Positions 1 through 10,297 are shown, counted from the first letter of the stretch. The stretch is 64,000 nt of DNA from Lachnospiraceae bacterium (GCA_902381685.1 LR698958.1:683672-747671); one strand, 5' to 3'. The notes: generated by a model not told the origin, from the sequence alone. Numbers and translations are program-made.

Positions 1-1
1 A

Positions 2-208
2 ATTGAAAAGAAAGGCGGAGAATATTTAGAAGATTATCAGCTTTTCGATATTTACGAAGGTTCACAGATTAAAGAAGGATTTAAGTCGGTTGCATACTCT
101 ATCGTATTCCGTGCGAAAGATAAAACATTGGAAGAAACAGACGTTACAACAGCAATGACAAGAATTTTAAAAGCCTTAGAGGAAATGGGAATTGAATTAA
201 GACAATAA
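2..208 (+). CDS. pheT: Phenylalanine--tRNA ligase beta subunit, C-terminal end (partial)
   Basis: The window opens inside a gene whose last 68 codons are visible, in the frame starting at base 2. The peptide (YQLFDIYEG, GFKSVAYSIVFRA, then a TRILKALEEMGIELRQ end) matches the ferredoxin-fold anticodon-binding domain that closes bacterial PheT. PheT pairs with PheS to charge tRNA-Phe in the cytoplasm. A strong terminator follows the stop at once, so pheT ends its operon. The start and catalytic-like core lie outside the window. Confidence 0.9.
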   Translation: MEKKGGEYLEDYQLFDIYEGSQIKEGFKSVAYSIVFRAKDKTLEETDVTTAMTRILKALEEMGIELRQ

Positions 209-214
209 ACTTAG

Positions 215-246
215 AACGCTTGCACAAAAAATGTGCAGGCGTTTTG
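215..246 (+). terminator. Rho-independent terminator after pheT
   Basis: AACGCTTGCACA at 215 pairs with TGTGCAGGCGTT with one G-U pair around a short A-rich loop, and a T run follows. It lies 6 bases after the pheT stop. Confidence 0.9.
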
Positions 247-275
247 TATATTATACCCAAAATATAAAGATGTGA

Positions 276-304
276 TTGAAAGAAAATGGAAAATATAGTA
301 TGAT
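276..304 (+). promoter_or_regulatory. Sigma-A promoter for the GH84 gene
   Basis: TTGAAA at 276-281 and TATGAT at 299-304 are separated by exactly 17 bases. Transcription would start near 311, leaving a leader of about 155 nt before the GH84 start codon. Confidence 0.65.
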
Positions 305-343
305 TTAGACAAAATTATATGGATTGTAACTATTGAATTAGGC

Positions 344-417
344 AAGACCAAGAACAGTATATTTGACTCACTTTTTCACGTTGGACAAGATGATTCAAAA
401 TGTTTTTGGTCTTTTTT
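344..417 (+). promoter_or_regulatory. Terminator-like hairpin in the leader of the GH84 gene
   Basis: AAGACCAAGAACA (344-356) pairs with TGTTTTTGGTCTT (401-413), a 13-bp stem with one G-U, and is followed by a T run at 412-417. It lies between the promoter and the start codon of the downstream gene, where only an attenuator or a weak second terminator makes sense. The 44-nt loop is unusually long, so some factor could bind there. The regulatory role is inferred. Confidence 0.45.
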
Positions 418-466
418 AAAGAGAAGAATTTACCGAAAAGATAGTCAATTCAGGAAAGGAAAAATT

Positions 467-3400
467 ATGAAAAAGATTCTAAAACGTATCTTAACAGGCA
501 CGCTTGCTGTTGCTATGGTACTCACTATGATGCCGATTTCAACACCGACAGTACAGGCGGCAAAGGATAAGACAGCTTATGAAATTTATCCAAATCCACA
601 TGATATGTCTTATCAGGACGGCGAATTTGTTATTCGTCAGGAAGTAAATGTCGTTTTTGAAAAAACGATCGATTCTGTTACACAGAAAAGAATGAATGAA
701 GTTTTGGCTTCAAAGAACAAGAAAGTAACTACTTCACAAGAAAAAGTGGAGGGAAAAACAAACATTTTAGTAGGTACATATAATTCAAAGGAATATGTAG
801 ATACTTATGTAAAAGAGCATTACAATGTTGAGGCAAGTTTGTTTGAAAAATTTGGAGCAAACTTTGTTGCTTCTAACAACGGAGAAATCGTTGTATTAGG
901 ACGTGATACAGATGCAGCATTTTATGGTATCACATCTTTAAAACATATCTTTAATCAGATGAACGGTTCAACAATCCGCAACTTTACGATTAAAGATTAT
1001 GCAGACACCAATATCCGTGGATTTATCGAAGGATACTACGGAATTCCATGGTCTAATGAAGACAGAATGTCTTTGATGAAATTCGGTGGAGATTTTAAGA
1101 TGACTTCTTATATCTTTGCCCCAAAGGATGACCCATATCATAAAGAAAAATGGCGTGAAGAATATCCTGCTAAAGAACTTGCAGAAATTACAGAAATGGT
1201 AAAAGTGGGAAATGAAGCTAAATGCCGTTTTGTGTGGACAGCACATCCGTTTATGGGTGGATTCAATGCCAATAATGCAGATGCTGAAATTCAGGCGTTG
1301 TTAAAGAAATTTGAACAGTTATATAAAGCGGGAGTACGTCAGTTCGGTGTACTTGGCGATGACGTAGGACAGTTAAACAAAGATATTGTTGTTAAAATGA
1401 TGCAAGAAGTATCTAAATGGGCAAAAGCAAAGGGTGACGTATATGACACTGTATTCTGTCCGGCAGGATACAACCATTCATGGCAAGGAGATTACTCTGA
1501 GTTAAATAAATATGACAAAGAATTTCCTGAGGATATTAAAATCTTCTGGACAGGTGAAGCGGTATGTCAGCCGGTTGAACAGAAAACATTAAACCATTTT
1601 AGAAAACATAACCTTAACGGACAGGCAACAAGAAGAAGTCCTTTATTCTGGTTAAACTGGCCGGTAAATGACATTAATGGTCAACGTTTGATGATGGGAA
1701 AAGGTAGTCTTTTGCATACAGATATTACACTGGAAGACTTGGCGGGTGTTGTAACAAACCCTATGCAAGAGGCGGAAGCATCTAAAGTTGCTATTTTTGC
1801 AGTGGCAGATTATGCTTGGAATGTAAAAGCGTTTGATGATGATAAGAGTTGGGAAGATTCTTTCAAATATGTAGATGCACAGGCTTCAGAAGCATTACAT
1901 ACATTGGCAAAACATATGTCTAATCCACAACCGAATGGTCACGGACTTGTATTAGCTGAATCAGAAGAATTGCAGCCATTGATTAATAAAATCAATACGC
2001 AGTTAACAGCAGGAAAATTAGTTGACGCAGATGCAAAACAGATGATTGCAGAAATGCAGACAATCATCGATGCTTGCAAAGAATTCCATGCGCAGAGTAA
2101 AAACGCAAACTTAAAGAAAGAATTGAAACCGTTTACAGGTTCTTTGGCAGATTTGGCAAAAGCTATTCAGGAATATGTCAAAGCAGAGATGGCAGTAGAA
2201 GCAAAAGATATGTTCACTGCATTTAACCACTATAATACAGGTTACAGTGCATTATTAAGCAGTAAGAAACATGAGAGAAAAATGCTTAATGGTTCTGCTA
2301 TGGTTAGCCCTGGATCAACACACTTAATTCCATTGGCTAAAAAGTTACAGACAAAATTATCAGGTCCTGTGAATGACTATGCAACAGGTGGAGTAGGTTC
2401 ACAGCAAGTGGAAATGACAGCTACATCTAATATTAGTGGTTGGCATCAAGGACCAATTGGAAATATTATCGATGGTAATGACAAAACACATGCATGGGCA
2501 AATACAGAAGAAAAAGTTGGACAATATTTCCAAGTAGCATTTAACAAACCAGTAACTGTATATGGTATTCATATCATCAATGGTGCAAACCAAGATAATA
2601 AGCATCAGGATACATTCGGTACAGCACAGTTGAAATACAAAGTTCAAGGATCTGAAGAATGGAAATTGGTAAGCCAGGATACTTATAGAGATTATGCAGA
2701 ATTTGTTGATGTAAGCCAGATTGAATTGGAAAATGTTGTTGCAGTTCGCTATGAATGTACAGAAAAAGGCAGTGGAAACAAATGGCCTGCAATGCGTGAA
2801 TTCAAAGTATCTACAATACCTGAAAATGCAGAAAACTTTACAAAAACAGTTATTCGTACAAGTAATGCAGAAGGCTGGTCAGTTTCTTCAGGAAAAGAAA
2901 CAAATGTAGTAGACGGCGATTTAAACACAAATGTACACTATAATGTAAGACAGCAAGGAGATCCAGTAAATACAACTATTGTCGGTGATTATGTTGGGGT
3001 AGAATTATCTAAACCAATTGTATTAGGAAAAATCAATATTACACAAGGCAGAGATGATAATGATGGAGATTATTTTACAGATGCAGATTTAGAGTATTCA
3101 ATGGATAAAAACAAATGGACAACAATTAAAAACTTTAAAAATGCAAGAAAGATTTCTGTAGACGTTTCAGATCAGAATATTACTGCAAAATATGTACGTT
3201 TAGTGAACAAAAAACAACAACCGACATGGATTGCAATGCGTGAATTTGATGTAGATGCAAAAATCTTCCATAACGGAAAAGTATTTACAAACGTGGATAA
3301 ATACAAAAAACATACAGCAGATTATCTTGCTGATACAGCAGAGGTAACACCGATTGATAATGTGACATTAGCAAAAAATGAATACATTGGATTGAAATTG

Positions 3401-6037
3401 GATAGAATTCATGAATTGGCAGAGATTACAAGTAAATTATCAGATGAAAATTTAACTGTTCAACTATCTAAAAACAATGTAGAATGGAAAGATATTAACG
3501 TAAAAGAAAGCAAAGCAACAAAAGTGACTGATGATGCACGTTATGTTCGTATTATCAATAAAACAGAAAATGCTATTACATTTAATGTGGAAAAATTCGC
3601 TGTAAAAACAGTAGAAATTTATCCGAAATCAGTAAAAGAAACAAACTACAGCGAAATTGAAAATCCATTAAATGTATTTGACGGAGATATTACAACAGCA
3701 ACACATTATAAGAATAGTCAGACGCAAGGAAAATTCTTTACTTATGATTTAGGACAGGAAATCGACTTAAAAACATTTAAAGTTGTATGTCGTGACAGTG
3801 AACATGACTTCCCACGTCATGCAAAATTCTCTGTATCTACAGATGGAAAAACATGGGAAGAAATCATGACTTTAGGAAATCAGGATAAGGACAACGAAGG
3901 AGAAGCAGCAGGTTCAGACCATATCAATACTGTTTTACCTACACATGAAATTTCTTACAATGTGAAGAAAGAAACAAACATCAATAAAAAAGCAAGATAC
4001 TTGAAATTTGAAATTACAAGAAATAAATCTGGTAGTGATAAATGGGTGCGTTTCAATGAGCTTGAAATCAATGACGGCGAATTTATGCCATCAGAAAACA
4101 ACCCAACATACAAATCAGATGCTGAAGAAACAAGAGATGGTTTATTCAGAAATATGTCAGACGGTGACATTGCAACAATGTTCGTGCCAAGCAAAGACAA
4201 CGGATATGTACAGTACTCACTTTCTGATAACACAGATGTAAATACAATTAAAGTTTTACAGAATGCATCGGCAATTTCTAATGCGACTGTAAAAGCACGT
4301 GTATGGGAAGATAAAAAAGAGAAATGGGTAACAGTTGGTAAGTTAAGCCAGTCTTATAATGAATTTGTTCTTCCAAATGATACAGTTTTACTTGATGTAA
4401 AAGTAGAGTGGGATAAAACAACACCAAATATTACTGAATTATTAACTTATAAGTCAGACTATAAAGCAGCAGATAAGAATGCGTTAAAAGCATTAATAGA
4501 CAGCAAAGAAGATACAACAAAATGGACAACATCTACTGCAAAAGTATATGCTGATGCTTATAAAGCTGGACAGGAAGTAATGAGTAGCGAAAATGTTTCA
4601 CAGGATTCCGTAAATAATGCAGTAACAGCAATCAACAAAGCGATTGAAGGAAAACAGTTAAAAGGCGATATTTCCGTATTGGAAACAATCGTTAAAGACG
4701 CTTATAAAGATGCCGATACATACACAGCAAAAACATGGGCTGTATATGAAAAAGCAATCAATGCTTGTAAAGCAGCAATCGAAAATAAAGATGATACATC
4801 TGAAAAAGATGTAGAAACATTGAAAAAAGCAGTGGAAGATGCAAAAGCAGGATTAGTATACAATCCGACAAATCAAGAAATGGCTTCAATCGCAGTTGAA
4901 GAAGCAAATGCCTTTATTGCATCTATCACAAATCCGGAAAATGTATATACACAGAACTCATGGAAAGCATATGTTGATGCTAAAAAAGAGGTAGAAAGTT
5001 TATTAGAAGAAAACAAAACAACACCACAGCATCCGGATACATTTGAAGCAGCGTTAAATAAATTAACAGCAGCAAAAGAAAACTTAGTTGCTTTAGGTGA
5101 ATTACCTACATTAATCGCAGATTTTGATGCAATCAAAGATTCATCTATTTATACGAAAGATTCATTTGACGCATACAAAACAGCAGTAGACAATGCACGT
5201 CAGTTGCTTGTAAACGGAACAAAAGAAACTATCGCAGAAGCAATCAAAAACATTAAAACTGCGAAAGACAACTTAAAATTAAGCGGAAATGTAGACGCAT
5301 CAAAAGTGAATGCATTATTAAACGAATTGAAAAATTTAACAGCAGGAAATTACACAGAAAAATCATTTAACGAGTTACAGAAAGTAGTAACTGAAGTCGG
5401 AAACAAAGATTTATCTGCTTTAAGTCAGGAAGAATTACAAGAATGTCTTAATCAGTTAAACGGTGCAAAACAGAACTTAGTATCTGTAAAAGCATTGAAA
5501 GATGCAATCGCTTCAGCAGGAGAATATGCGGCAGATAAATATACTGCAAACAGTTACAAAGTATTAACAGATGCAGTATCAGACGGAAAAGCATTATTTG
5601 CAGCAGGCACAAAAGAAGAAATAAGCAAAGCAACAGACACAATCTACAAAGCAATGAAAGGTTTAGTTGTAAGAGCAAATGCTGATGAAGTAAAAGCGTA
5701 TGTTGAATCTATCGTGGAAAAAGATTTGAGCAAATATACAAGCGAGAGTACAAAGGCATACAAAGATGCTTTAGCAGTATTAAAGAATATGTTAAATGAT
5801 TTGGATAATGTTTCCGCAACAGGATTTGCACAGGCAAAAGCAAACTTTGAAAAAGCAGAAGCAGGATTAGTTGTAAAAGATACAACAGTACCGGATAAAA
5901 AACCAAATAAAAAACCGGGTAATAAGCCGGTTAAAACCGGTGACGCTGCAAACAGTGTAATGCCAATTGCACTGATGATTGCAAGTATGGCAATTGCAGG
6001 CGGTGTTCTTGTATTCAGAAGAAAAAGAACAAAATAA
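467..6037 (+). CDS. Secreted, wall-anchored GH84 beta-N-acetylglucosaminidase (hyaluronidase/O-GlcNAcase type) with CBM and FIVAR modules
   Basis: This 1,856-residue protein would remove terminal beta-N-acetylglucosamine from host glycans at the cell surface. A signal peptide (positive start, hydrophobic core, VQAA cleavage near residue 31) is followed by a GH20b-like N-terminal domain (about 40-180). The GH84 barrel (about 182-480) opens with RGFIEGYYG at 184-192 and carries the catalytic Asp pair D298-D299 in LGDDVG, nearly the numbering of Clostridium perfringens NagJ. Four discoidin/CBM32-like blocks lie near 645-785, 793-930, 1053-1205 and 1208-1330. About six FIVAR repeats (1334-1800) form a stalk. 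The end has a Pro/Lys linker, a sortase-like VKTGD motif near 1822, a hydrophobic segment and an RRKRTK tail. The motif is not canonical LPXTG, so the sortase class is uncertain. The gene stands alone between its own promoter and terminator. The start has an AGGAAAGG site just upstream. Confidence 0.93.
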   Translation: MKKILKRILTGTLAVAMVLTMMPISTPTVQAAKDKTAYEIYPNPHDMSYQDGEFVIRQEVNVVFEKTIDSVTQKRMNEVLASKNKKVTTSQEKVEGKTNILVGTYNSKEYVDTYVKEHYNVEASLFEKFGANFVASNNGEIVVLGRDTDAAFYGITSLKHIFNQMNGSTIRNFTIKDYADTNIRGFIEGYYGIPWSNEDRMSLMKFGGDFKMTSYIFAPKDDPYHKEKWREEYPAKELAEITEMVKVGNEAKCRFVWTAHPFMGGFNANNADAEIQALLKKFEQLYKAGVRQFGVLGDDVGQLNKDIVVKMMQEVSKWAKAKGDVYDTVFCPAGYNHSWQGDYSELNKYDKEFPEDIKIFWTGEAVCQPVEQKTLNHFRKHNLNGQATRRSPLFWLNWPVNDINGQRLMMGKGSLLHTDITLEDLAGVVTNPMQEAEASKVAIFAVADYAWNVKAFDDDKSWEDSFKYVDAQASEALHTLAKHMSNPQPNGHGLVLAESEELQPLINKINTQLTAGKLVDADAKQMIAEMQTIIDACKEFHAQSKNANLKKELKPFTGSLADLAKAIQEYVKAEMAVEAKDMFTAFNHYNTGYSALLSSKKHERKMLNGSAMVSPGSTHLIPLAKKLQTKLSGPVNDYATGGVGSQQVEMTATSNISGWHQGPIGNIIDGNDKTHAWANTEEKVGQYFQVAFNKPVTVYGIHIINGANQDNKHQDTFGTAQLKYKVQGSEEWKLVSQDTYRDYAEFVDVSQIELENVVAVRYECTEKGSGNKWPAMREFKVSTIPENAENFTKTVIRTSNAEGWSVSSGKETNVVDGDLNTNVHYNVRQQGDPVNTTIVGDYVGVELSKPIVLGKINITQGRDDNDGDYFTDADLEYSMDKNKWTTIKNFKNARKISVDVSDQNITAKYVRLVNKKQQPTWIAMREFDVDAKIFHNGKVFTNVDKYKKHTADYLADTAEVTPIDNVTLAKNEYIGLKLDRIHELAEITSKLSDENLTVQLSKNNVEWKDINVKESKATKVTDDARYVRIINKTENAITFNVEKFAVKTVEIYPKSVKETNYSEIENPLNVFDGDITTATHYKNSQTQGKFFTYDLGQEIDLKTFKVVCRDSEHDFPRHAKFSVSTDGKTWEEIMTLGNQDKDNEGEAAGSDHINTVLPTHEISYNVKKETNINKKARYLKFEITRNKSGSDKWVRFNELEINDGEFMPSENNPTYKSDAEETRDGLFRNMSDGDIATMFVPSKDNGYVQYSLSDNTDVNTIKVLQNASAISNATVKARVWEDKKEKWVTVGKLSQSYNEFVLPNDTVLLDVKVEWDKTTPNITELLTYKSDYKAADKNALKALIDSKEDTTKWTTSTAKVYADAYKAGQEVMSSENVSQDSVNNAVTAINKAIEGKQLKGDISVLETIVKDAYKDADTYTAKTWAVYEKAINACKAAIENKDDTSEKDVETLKKAVEDAKAGLVYNPTNQEMASIAVEEANAFIASITNPENVYTQNSWKAYVDAKKEVESLLEENKTTPQHPDTFEAALNKLTAAKENLVALGELPTLIADFDAIKDSSIYTKDSFDAYKTAVDNARQLLVNGTKETIAEAIKNIKTAKDNLKLSGNVDASKVNALLNELKNLTAGNYTEKSFNELQKVVTEVGNKDLSALSQEELQECLNQLNGAKQNLVSVKALKDAIASAGEYAADKYTANSYKVLTDAVSDGKALFAAGTKEEISKATDTIYKAMKGLVVRANADEVKAYVESIVEKDLSKYTSESTKAYKDALAVLKNMLNDLDNVSATGFAQAKANFEKAEAGLVVKDTTVPDKKPNKKPGNKPVKTGDAANSVMPIALMIASMAIAGGVLVFRRKRTK

Positions 6038-6055
6038 TCAAGGCGTAATGAATGG

Positions 6056-6092
6056 AAAAGGAATTTCAAAATAGAAATTCCTTTTCTTTTTT
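6056..6092 (+). terminator. Rho-independent terminator after the GH84 gene
   Basis: AAAAGGAATTTC (6056-6067) pairs perfectly with GAAATTCCTTTT (6074-6085) around a 6-nt loop, followed by CTTTTTT. Confidence 0.92.
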
Positions 6093-6152
6093 GATGAAAT
6101 TTTCTGTGGAAAATGTTATACTTAAATAAGTTTATGCAAAAGGGAGAGAGTT

Positions 6153-6839
6153 TTGTTGAACAGGAATACGATGAGGAGTTTATTGGAACAGCCGGCAATG
6201 CACAATTATATGCCGGATATATTTGGGAAAAAGGTACTTGAAATTGGCTGCGGCTGTGGGAAGAATTGCAGATATTTTGCCGAGAACGGTGCAGTGAAGG
6301 TGCTGGGAACACATATGTCAGGGAGAATGCTGAAAATCGCAAAAAGAAAATCTGTGGGATTACCCATAGAATACCGTCTTTTAGCACCGGAAAAGGCAGC
6401 GGGGTTGGACGAAAAATTTGATGTCATATACAGTTCGCTCGTTTTTCATTACGTGGAACATTTCGATAAATTTATCGCAGGGCTGAGTTCACTTTTACAT
6501 AAAGACGGCATTTTACTTTTTTCTCAAAAGCACCCGATTACAACAGCATCTTTAGACAGACAGCCGGGCTGGAATTATGATGAGAGAGGTAAGGAGATTT
6601 CTTATACATTTTCAAATTATCATCAGTCAGGACGACGCGGTTCCAACTGGTTTATTGATGATGAAGTTATTTACCATAGAACAGTGGGCGAGATAGTGAC
6701 TGCACTTGGACAACACGGATTTTATGTAGAGGCTGCAGATGAGACAAGGCCGAGTTCCACTATGATAAAACAATATCCGCAGTTGGAAAAAGAAATGCTG
6801 AAACCGGCCTTTTTAGTTATACGGGCGAGAAAGATATAG
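6153..6839 (+). CDS. Class I SAM-dependent methyltransferase
   Basis: The 228-residue protein has the class I methyltransferase layout: motif I as VLEIGCGCGKNCRYFAENGA near residues 29-48, then a FDVIYSSLVFHYVEH motif and a post-motif KDGILLFSQKHP. The substrate is not identifiable; it resembles UbiE/MenG-like and small-molecule methyltransferases that lack a target domain. The start is taken as TTG at 6153 with AGGGAG at 6141-6146; TTG at 6156 is equally possible, while ATG at 6171 is too far from that site. It lies 15 bp before queA and may be cotranscribed with it. Confidence 0.75.
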   Translation: MLNRNTMRSLLEQPAMHNYMPDIFGKKVLEIGCGCGKNCRYFAENGAVKVLGTHMSGRMLKIAKRKSVGLPIEYRLLAPEKAAGLDEKFDVIYSSLVFHYVEHFDKFIAGLSSLLHKDGILLFSQKHPITTASLDRQPGWNYDERGKEISYTFSNYHQSGRRGSNWFIDDEVIYHRTVGEIVTALGQHGFYVEAADETRPSSTMIKQYPQLEKEMLKPAFLVIRARKI

Positions 6840-6854
6840 AGGAAGGATAGAAAT

Positions 6855-7880
6855 ATGAAACGAGAAGATTTTTATTTTGAATTACCAGAGGAATTGATTG
6901 CGCAGGATCCGTTGGAGGACCGTTCCGGCTCAAGACTTTTAGTTTTGGATAAAGAGACGGGAAAAACAGAGCATCATATTTTTAAAGAGATTGTCAATTA
7001 TTTGGAGGAGGGGGACTGCCTTGTCATTAATGATACAAAGGTACTTCCGGCAAGACTGATTGGCTCAAAAGTAGGGACAGATGCGAAAATAGAAGTTCTT
7101 TTATTAAAAAGAAGAGAGAATGATGTTTGGGAGACACTGGTAAAACCCGGAAAGAAAGCAAAAGTGGGTACAAAAATCCGTTTTGGGGAAGGCCTTTTAG
7201 AAGGGGAAGTTATTGATATTGTAGATGAGGGAAACCGCCTGATTCAATTTCATTATGAAGGAATTTTCGAGGAAGTTTTGGATCAGTTAGGGCAGATGCC
7301 TCTTCCACCGTATATCACACATCAGTTGGAAGATAAGAACCGCTATCAGACCGTATATGCAAAACATACCGGATCAGCGGCAGCGCCAACGGCAGGACTG
7401 CATTTTACGGAAGAGTTGTTGGAAGAAATCGCAAAGAAGAATGTAAAAATTGCCAGAGTGACGTTACATGTCGGGCTTGGAACTTTCCGTCCCGTTAAAG
7501 TAGATAATATTCTGGAACATCATATGCACTCAGAATTTTATCAGATTGATGAGGAGGCAGCCCGCAAGATTAATGAGACAAAAGAGCAGGGACATCGCGT
7601 AATCTGTGTGGGAACGACAAGTTGCAGAACAGTTGAATCGGCAGCGGACGAAAATGGAAGATTACAGGCGACAAGCGGTTGGACGGACATTTTTATCTAT
7701 CCGGGTTATCAATTTAAAATTTTGGATTGTCTGATTACGAATTTCCATTTACCGGAATCTACTTTGATTATGCTTGTGTCGGCTTTGGCAGGCAGAGAAA
7801 ATGTTTTGGCGGCATATGAGGAAGCAGTAAGAGAACGGTATCGTTTCTTTAGTTTTGGAGATGCAATGTTTATCAGATAG
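6855..7880 (+). CDS. queA: S-adenosylmethionine:tRNA ribosyltransferase-isomerase
   Basis: QueA transfers and isomerises the ribosyl moiety of SAM onto 7-aminomethyl-7-deazaguanine at the tRNA wobble position, giving epoxyqueuosine. The 341-residue length is normal for the family. Signature stretches are the N-terminal [19 protein letters not shown], the [16 protein letters not shown] segment, the [13 protein letters not shown] motif and [17 protein letters not shown] near the end. The ATG start has a GAGGAAGG site. It ends at a compact terminator. tgt and other queuosine genes are not adjacent here. Confidence 0.97.
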   Translation: MKREDFYFELPEELIAQDPLEDRSGSRLLVLDKETGKTEHHIFKEIVNYLEEGDCLVINDTKVLPARLIGSKVGTDAKIEVLLLKRRENDVWETLVKPGKKAKVGTKIRFGEGLLEGEVIDIVDEGNRLIQFHYEGIFEEVLDQLGQMPLPPYITHQLEDKNRYQTVYAKHTGSAAAPTAGLHFTEELLEEIAKKNVKIARVTLHVGLGTFRPVKVDNILEHHMHSEFYQIDEEAARKINETKEQGHRVICVGTTSCRTVESAADENGRLQATSGWTDIFIYPGYQFKILDCLITNFHLPESTLIMLVSALAGRENVLAAYEEAVRERYRFFSFGDAMFIR

Positions 7881-7902
7881 GGTGGCGGAGGCCACCCTTT
7901 TT
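7880..7902 (+). terminator. Rho-independent terminator after queA
   Basis: GGGTGGC (7880-7886) and GCCACCC (7891-7897) form a 7-bp GC-rich stem with a GGAG loop and a TTTTT tail. The stem starts on the last base of the queA stop codon. Confidence 0.92.
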
Positions 7903-8009
7903 ATGTATGCGATAAAAAACTTGCCAAAAGTTTTTCTTTATGTAAAAATGATGGGGTAAAGAAGTTAGTTGTGACAAACATCTAATGGATTTCAGTGAAA
8001 GGAAGAAAG

Positions 8010-8936
8010 ATGACAAATCAATTTGAAGAATATCAGATAGAAAAAAAGAATCAGGCGGTAACGATACGCAGGTGTTATGTCTGCGGAGGAGTGATTGAGA
8101 TTCCGGAAGAAATCAACGGATATCCTGTGGAAGAGATTGGCGATTATGCTTTTTCTGCCTATGGTCCGGCAGGGGAGGAAGATGCGTCGGTCTGCGGAGC
8201 GAAGTTAGAAGAAATTATTTTGCCAAAAACAATTAAAAGAATTGGGAAATACGCTTTTTACGGGTGTAGCCGGTTGGAGAAAATAAGTTTTTACAGCAAT
8301 ATTTCCGATATAGGCGCAGGTGCGTTTACAGGCTGTCATCGGGTGAGTGAACTAGATGCCACTTTGGTTGCGGGAGAAAAATCGTGTCTGCGGGAATTGC
8401 TGTTGGAACTGCGGGAAAAACAGAGCGTCTCACTTCACGCTGTGGAAGGGGAGGCGAAACTGGTTTTTCCGGAATTTTTTGAGGAGGCGGTGGAAAATAC
8501 GCCTGCGAGAATTTTGGAGACTCATACACATGGAAGCGGAATGTGGTATCGAAATTGTTTTATTCAGACAGAAGTTCAGTTTGATTTATATGATAAACGT
8601 TTTCCGTGGGCAAAGGAAGATGAAAAACAGGAAGTCATACTGGAGATGGCTTTTGGCAGATTACTCTACCCGATTGGCTTACATAAGGAAGCAGAGCAGA
8701 AATATAAAGAGTTTTTAACGGAGTATTTTGAGGAGGCGTGTCTGTGGGCGTTTTCCCGGGAAAGTCTGCAGGAAACGAAGTATCTGGCGAGAGAGATTGC
8801 AAAAGAGAAAGCCATGATGCAGCAGATGATTCACATTGCGGGTAAGCAGCGGAAGGAAGAGATTTTCAGTTACCTGATGAATGAGGAACATGAGCGGTAT
8901 CCGTCAGGAAAGAAAGAAGATAAATTTTTGTTATAG
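8010..8936 (+). CDS. Leucine-rich repeat (BspA/LRR_5-type) protein
   Basis: The 308-residue protein has LRR_5 repeats in its N-terminal third: IPEEINGYPVEEIGDYAF, LPKTIKRIGKYAFYGCSRL, then SNISDIGAGAFTGC. The remainder is acidic, helical and not recognised. There is no signal peptide or membrane segment, so it is likely cytoplasmic. ATG at 8010 is preferred over the in-frame GTG at 7995 because AAGGAAG sits 5-7 bases before it. The next two genes encode a VWA protein and a MoxR-type ATPase in tight array, so this LRR protein probably serves that complex as a scaffold or substrate adaptor; that role is inferred. Confidence 0.8.
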   Translation: MTNQFEEYQIEKKNQAVTIRRCYVCGGVIEIPEEINGYPVEEIGDYAFSAYGPAGEEDASVCGAKLEEIILPKTIKRIGKYAFYGCSRLEKISFYSNISDIGAGAFTGCHRVSELDATLVAGEKSCLRELLLELREKQSVSLHAVEGEAKLVFPEFFEEAVENTPARILETHTHGSGMWYRNCFIQTEVQFDLYDKRFPWAKEDEKQEVILEMAFGRLLYPIGLHKEAEQKYKEFLTEYFEEACLWAFSRESLQETKYLAREIAKEKAMMQQMIHIAGKQRKEEIFSYLMNEEHERYPSGKKEDKFLL

Positions 8937-8950
8937 GGCAGGTGAGGAAA

Positions 8951-10297
8951 ATGGCAAGAGAATGGAATGTACTGCAAAGGGAGCAGCAGAGAGAATTGGA
9001 AAAGATAGAAATCTGCATGGAAGTCTGGGCGCAGGCAAAACAGGAGTTATATGTCTCCATGCGGTTTTTTCATGTTGCATTAAGCAGATTGGAATTTGAA
9101 CCACAGTATTCTTCGGCAGAAATTGGAACAAACGGTGAAACAGTGTATTTTTCGCCGGACACCCTTATCAGTCTGTTTCGGGAAAACAGGTTAAAGGTAA
9201 ACAGAATGTACCTGCACATGATATTACACTGTCTGTTTTTGCATTTTGCCCTTCCATCTGCCGCAGATAAGAGATATTGGAATCTAGCCAGCGATATTGT
9301 CGTGGAGAAGATGATTGATTCACTTACGGCAAGAAGTGTGAGGAGATATGTTTCCCCTTACAGAAAAAATCTTTATCAGACAATCGAAAAACAAAAGCAA
9401 GTTTTAACACCGAAAAATGTATATGAATTTCTGCGGCAGATGAATTATCAGGAAGAGGAAATCAGGAGAATGGAAAACGAATTTTATATGGATAATCATT
9501 CTATGTGGTCTGATAATCTGACACCGAAAAGCACGATGGAAAGAAATAAGCGGTGGAAAGAAGACAGTGAGAAAATGCAGACGGAAATAGAGACATTTGG
9601 AAAAGAACAGTCAGACGAAGTGAAAGATGTGCTGGAACAGATTCAAATTGAAAACAGGGAAAAGTATGACTATAGGAAGTTTTTAAGGAAATTTTCGGTT
9701 TTAAAAGAAGAAACACAGGTGGATCTGGATTCTTTTGACTATGTATTTTATCACTATGGAATGGAATTATACGGAAATATGCCGTTGATTGAGCCTCAGG
9801 AAACAAAGGAAGTTTACAAGGTGGAAGATTTTGTGATCGCCATAGATACTTCCATGTCATGTAAAGGTGAATTGGTAAAACAGTTTTTGCGGGAAACATA
9901 CAGTGTTCTCAGCGAATCGGAAAGTTTCTTTCGGAAAGTGCGCATACACATTATTCAGTGTGATGATAGAATTCAATCTGACACAGTTATCACAAATGAG
10001 AAAGAGTTGCAGGCATATATGGAATCTTTCGAAGTGCGAGGTCAGGGAGGAACGGACTTCAGACCGGTGTTCGCCTATGTGAATGAACTGATAAAGAAAA
10101 AAGCATTTCATCATCTGAGAGGCTTGATTTATTTTACAGACGGTTACGGCACATTTCCGGTAAAAAGACCGCTCTATGAGACTGCGTTTGTATTTATGAA
10201 GGAAGATTACAGAGATGTCGATGTGCCGATTTGGGCAATGAAATTGATTATAGAACCGGAAGAATTTAGTGGAAAGGTGGAAGCAGAATGGACATAA
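8951..10297 (+). CDS. DUF2201-type metallopeptidase-like / VWA domain protein
   Basis: The N-terminal half resembles the putative metallopeptidase domain found with VWA-like DUF2201. The usual zinc-binding HExxH is degenerate here (MILHCLFLH around residue 93), so peptidase activity is doubtful. The C-terminal third is VWA-like, with an intact MIDAS signature DTSMS near residue 298, RGQGGTDFRPVF and LIYFTDGYG. The start chosen is ATG 8951, with AGGTGAGG just upstream; GTG 8942 is the alternative. It overlaps the MoxR-type gene by 10 bp, the classic coupled arrangement in which the ATPase acts on or with the VWA protein. Its client is unknown. Confidence 0.82.
   Translation: MAREWNVLQREQQRELEKIEICMEVWAQAKQELYVSMRFFHVALSRLEFEPQYSSAEIGTNGETVYFSPDTLISLFRENRLKVNRMYLHMILHCLFLHFALPSAADKRYWNLASDIVVEKMIDSLTARSVRRYVSPYRKNLYQTIEKQKQVLTPKNVYEFLRQMNYQEEEIRRMENEFYMDNHSMWSDNLTPKSTMERNKRWKEDSEKMQTEIETFGKEQSDEVKDVLEQIQIENREKYDYRKFLRKFSVLKEETQVDLDSFDYVFYHYGMELYGNMPLIEPQETKEVYKVEDFVIAIDTSMSCKGELVKQFLRETYSVLSESESFFRKVRIHIIQCDDRIQSDTVITNEKELQAYMESFEVRGQGGTDFRPVFAYVNELIKKKAFHHLRGLIYFTDGYGTFPVKRPLYETAFVFMKEDYRDVDVPIWAMKLIIEPEEFSGKVEAEWT

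Noticed and set aside
5644..6387. Long leftward open frame opposite the GH84 3' end
   Set aside because: It is a mirror of the repeat-rich FIVAR coding region and the methyltransferase start, with low-complexity content and no ribosome site.
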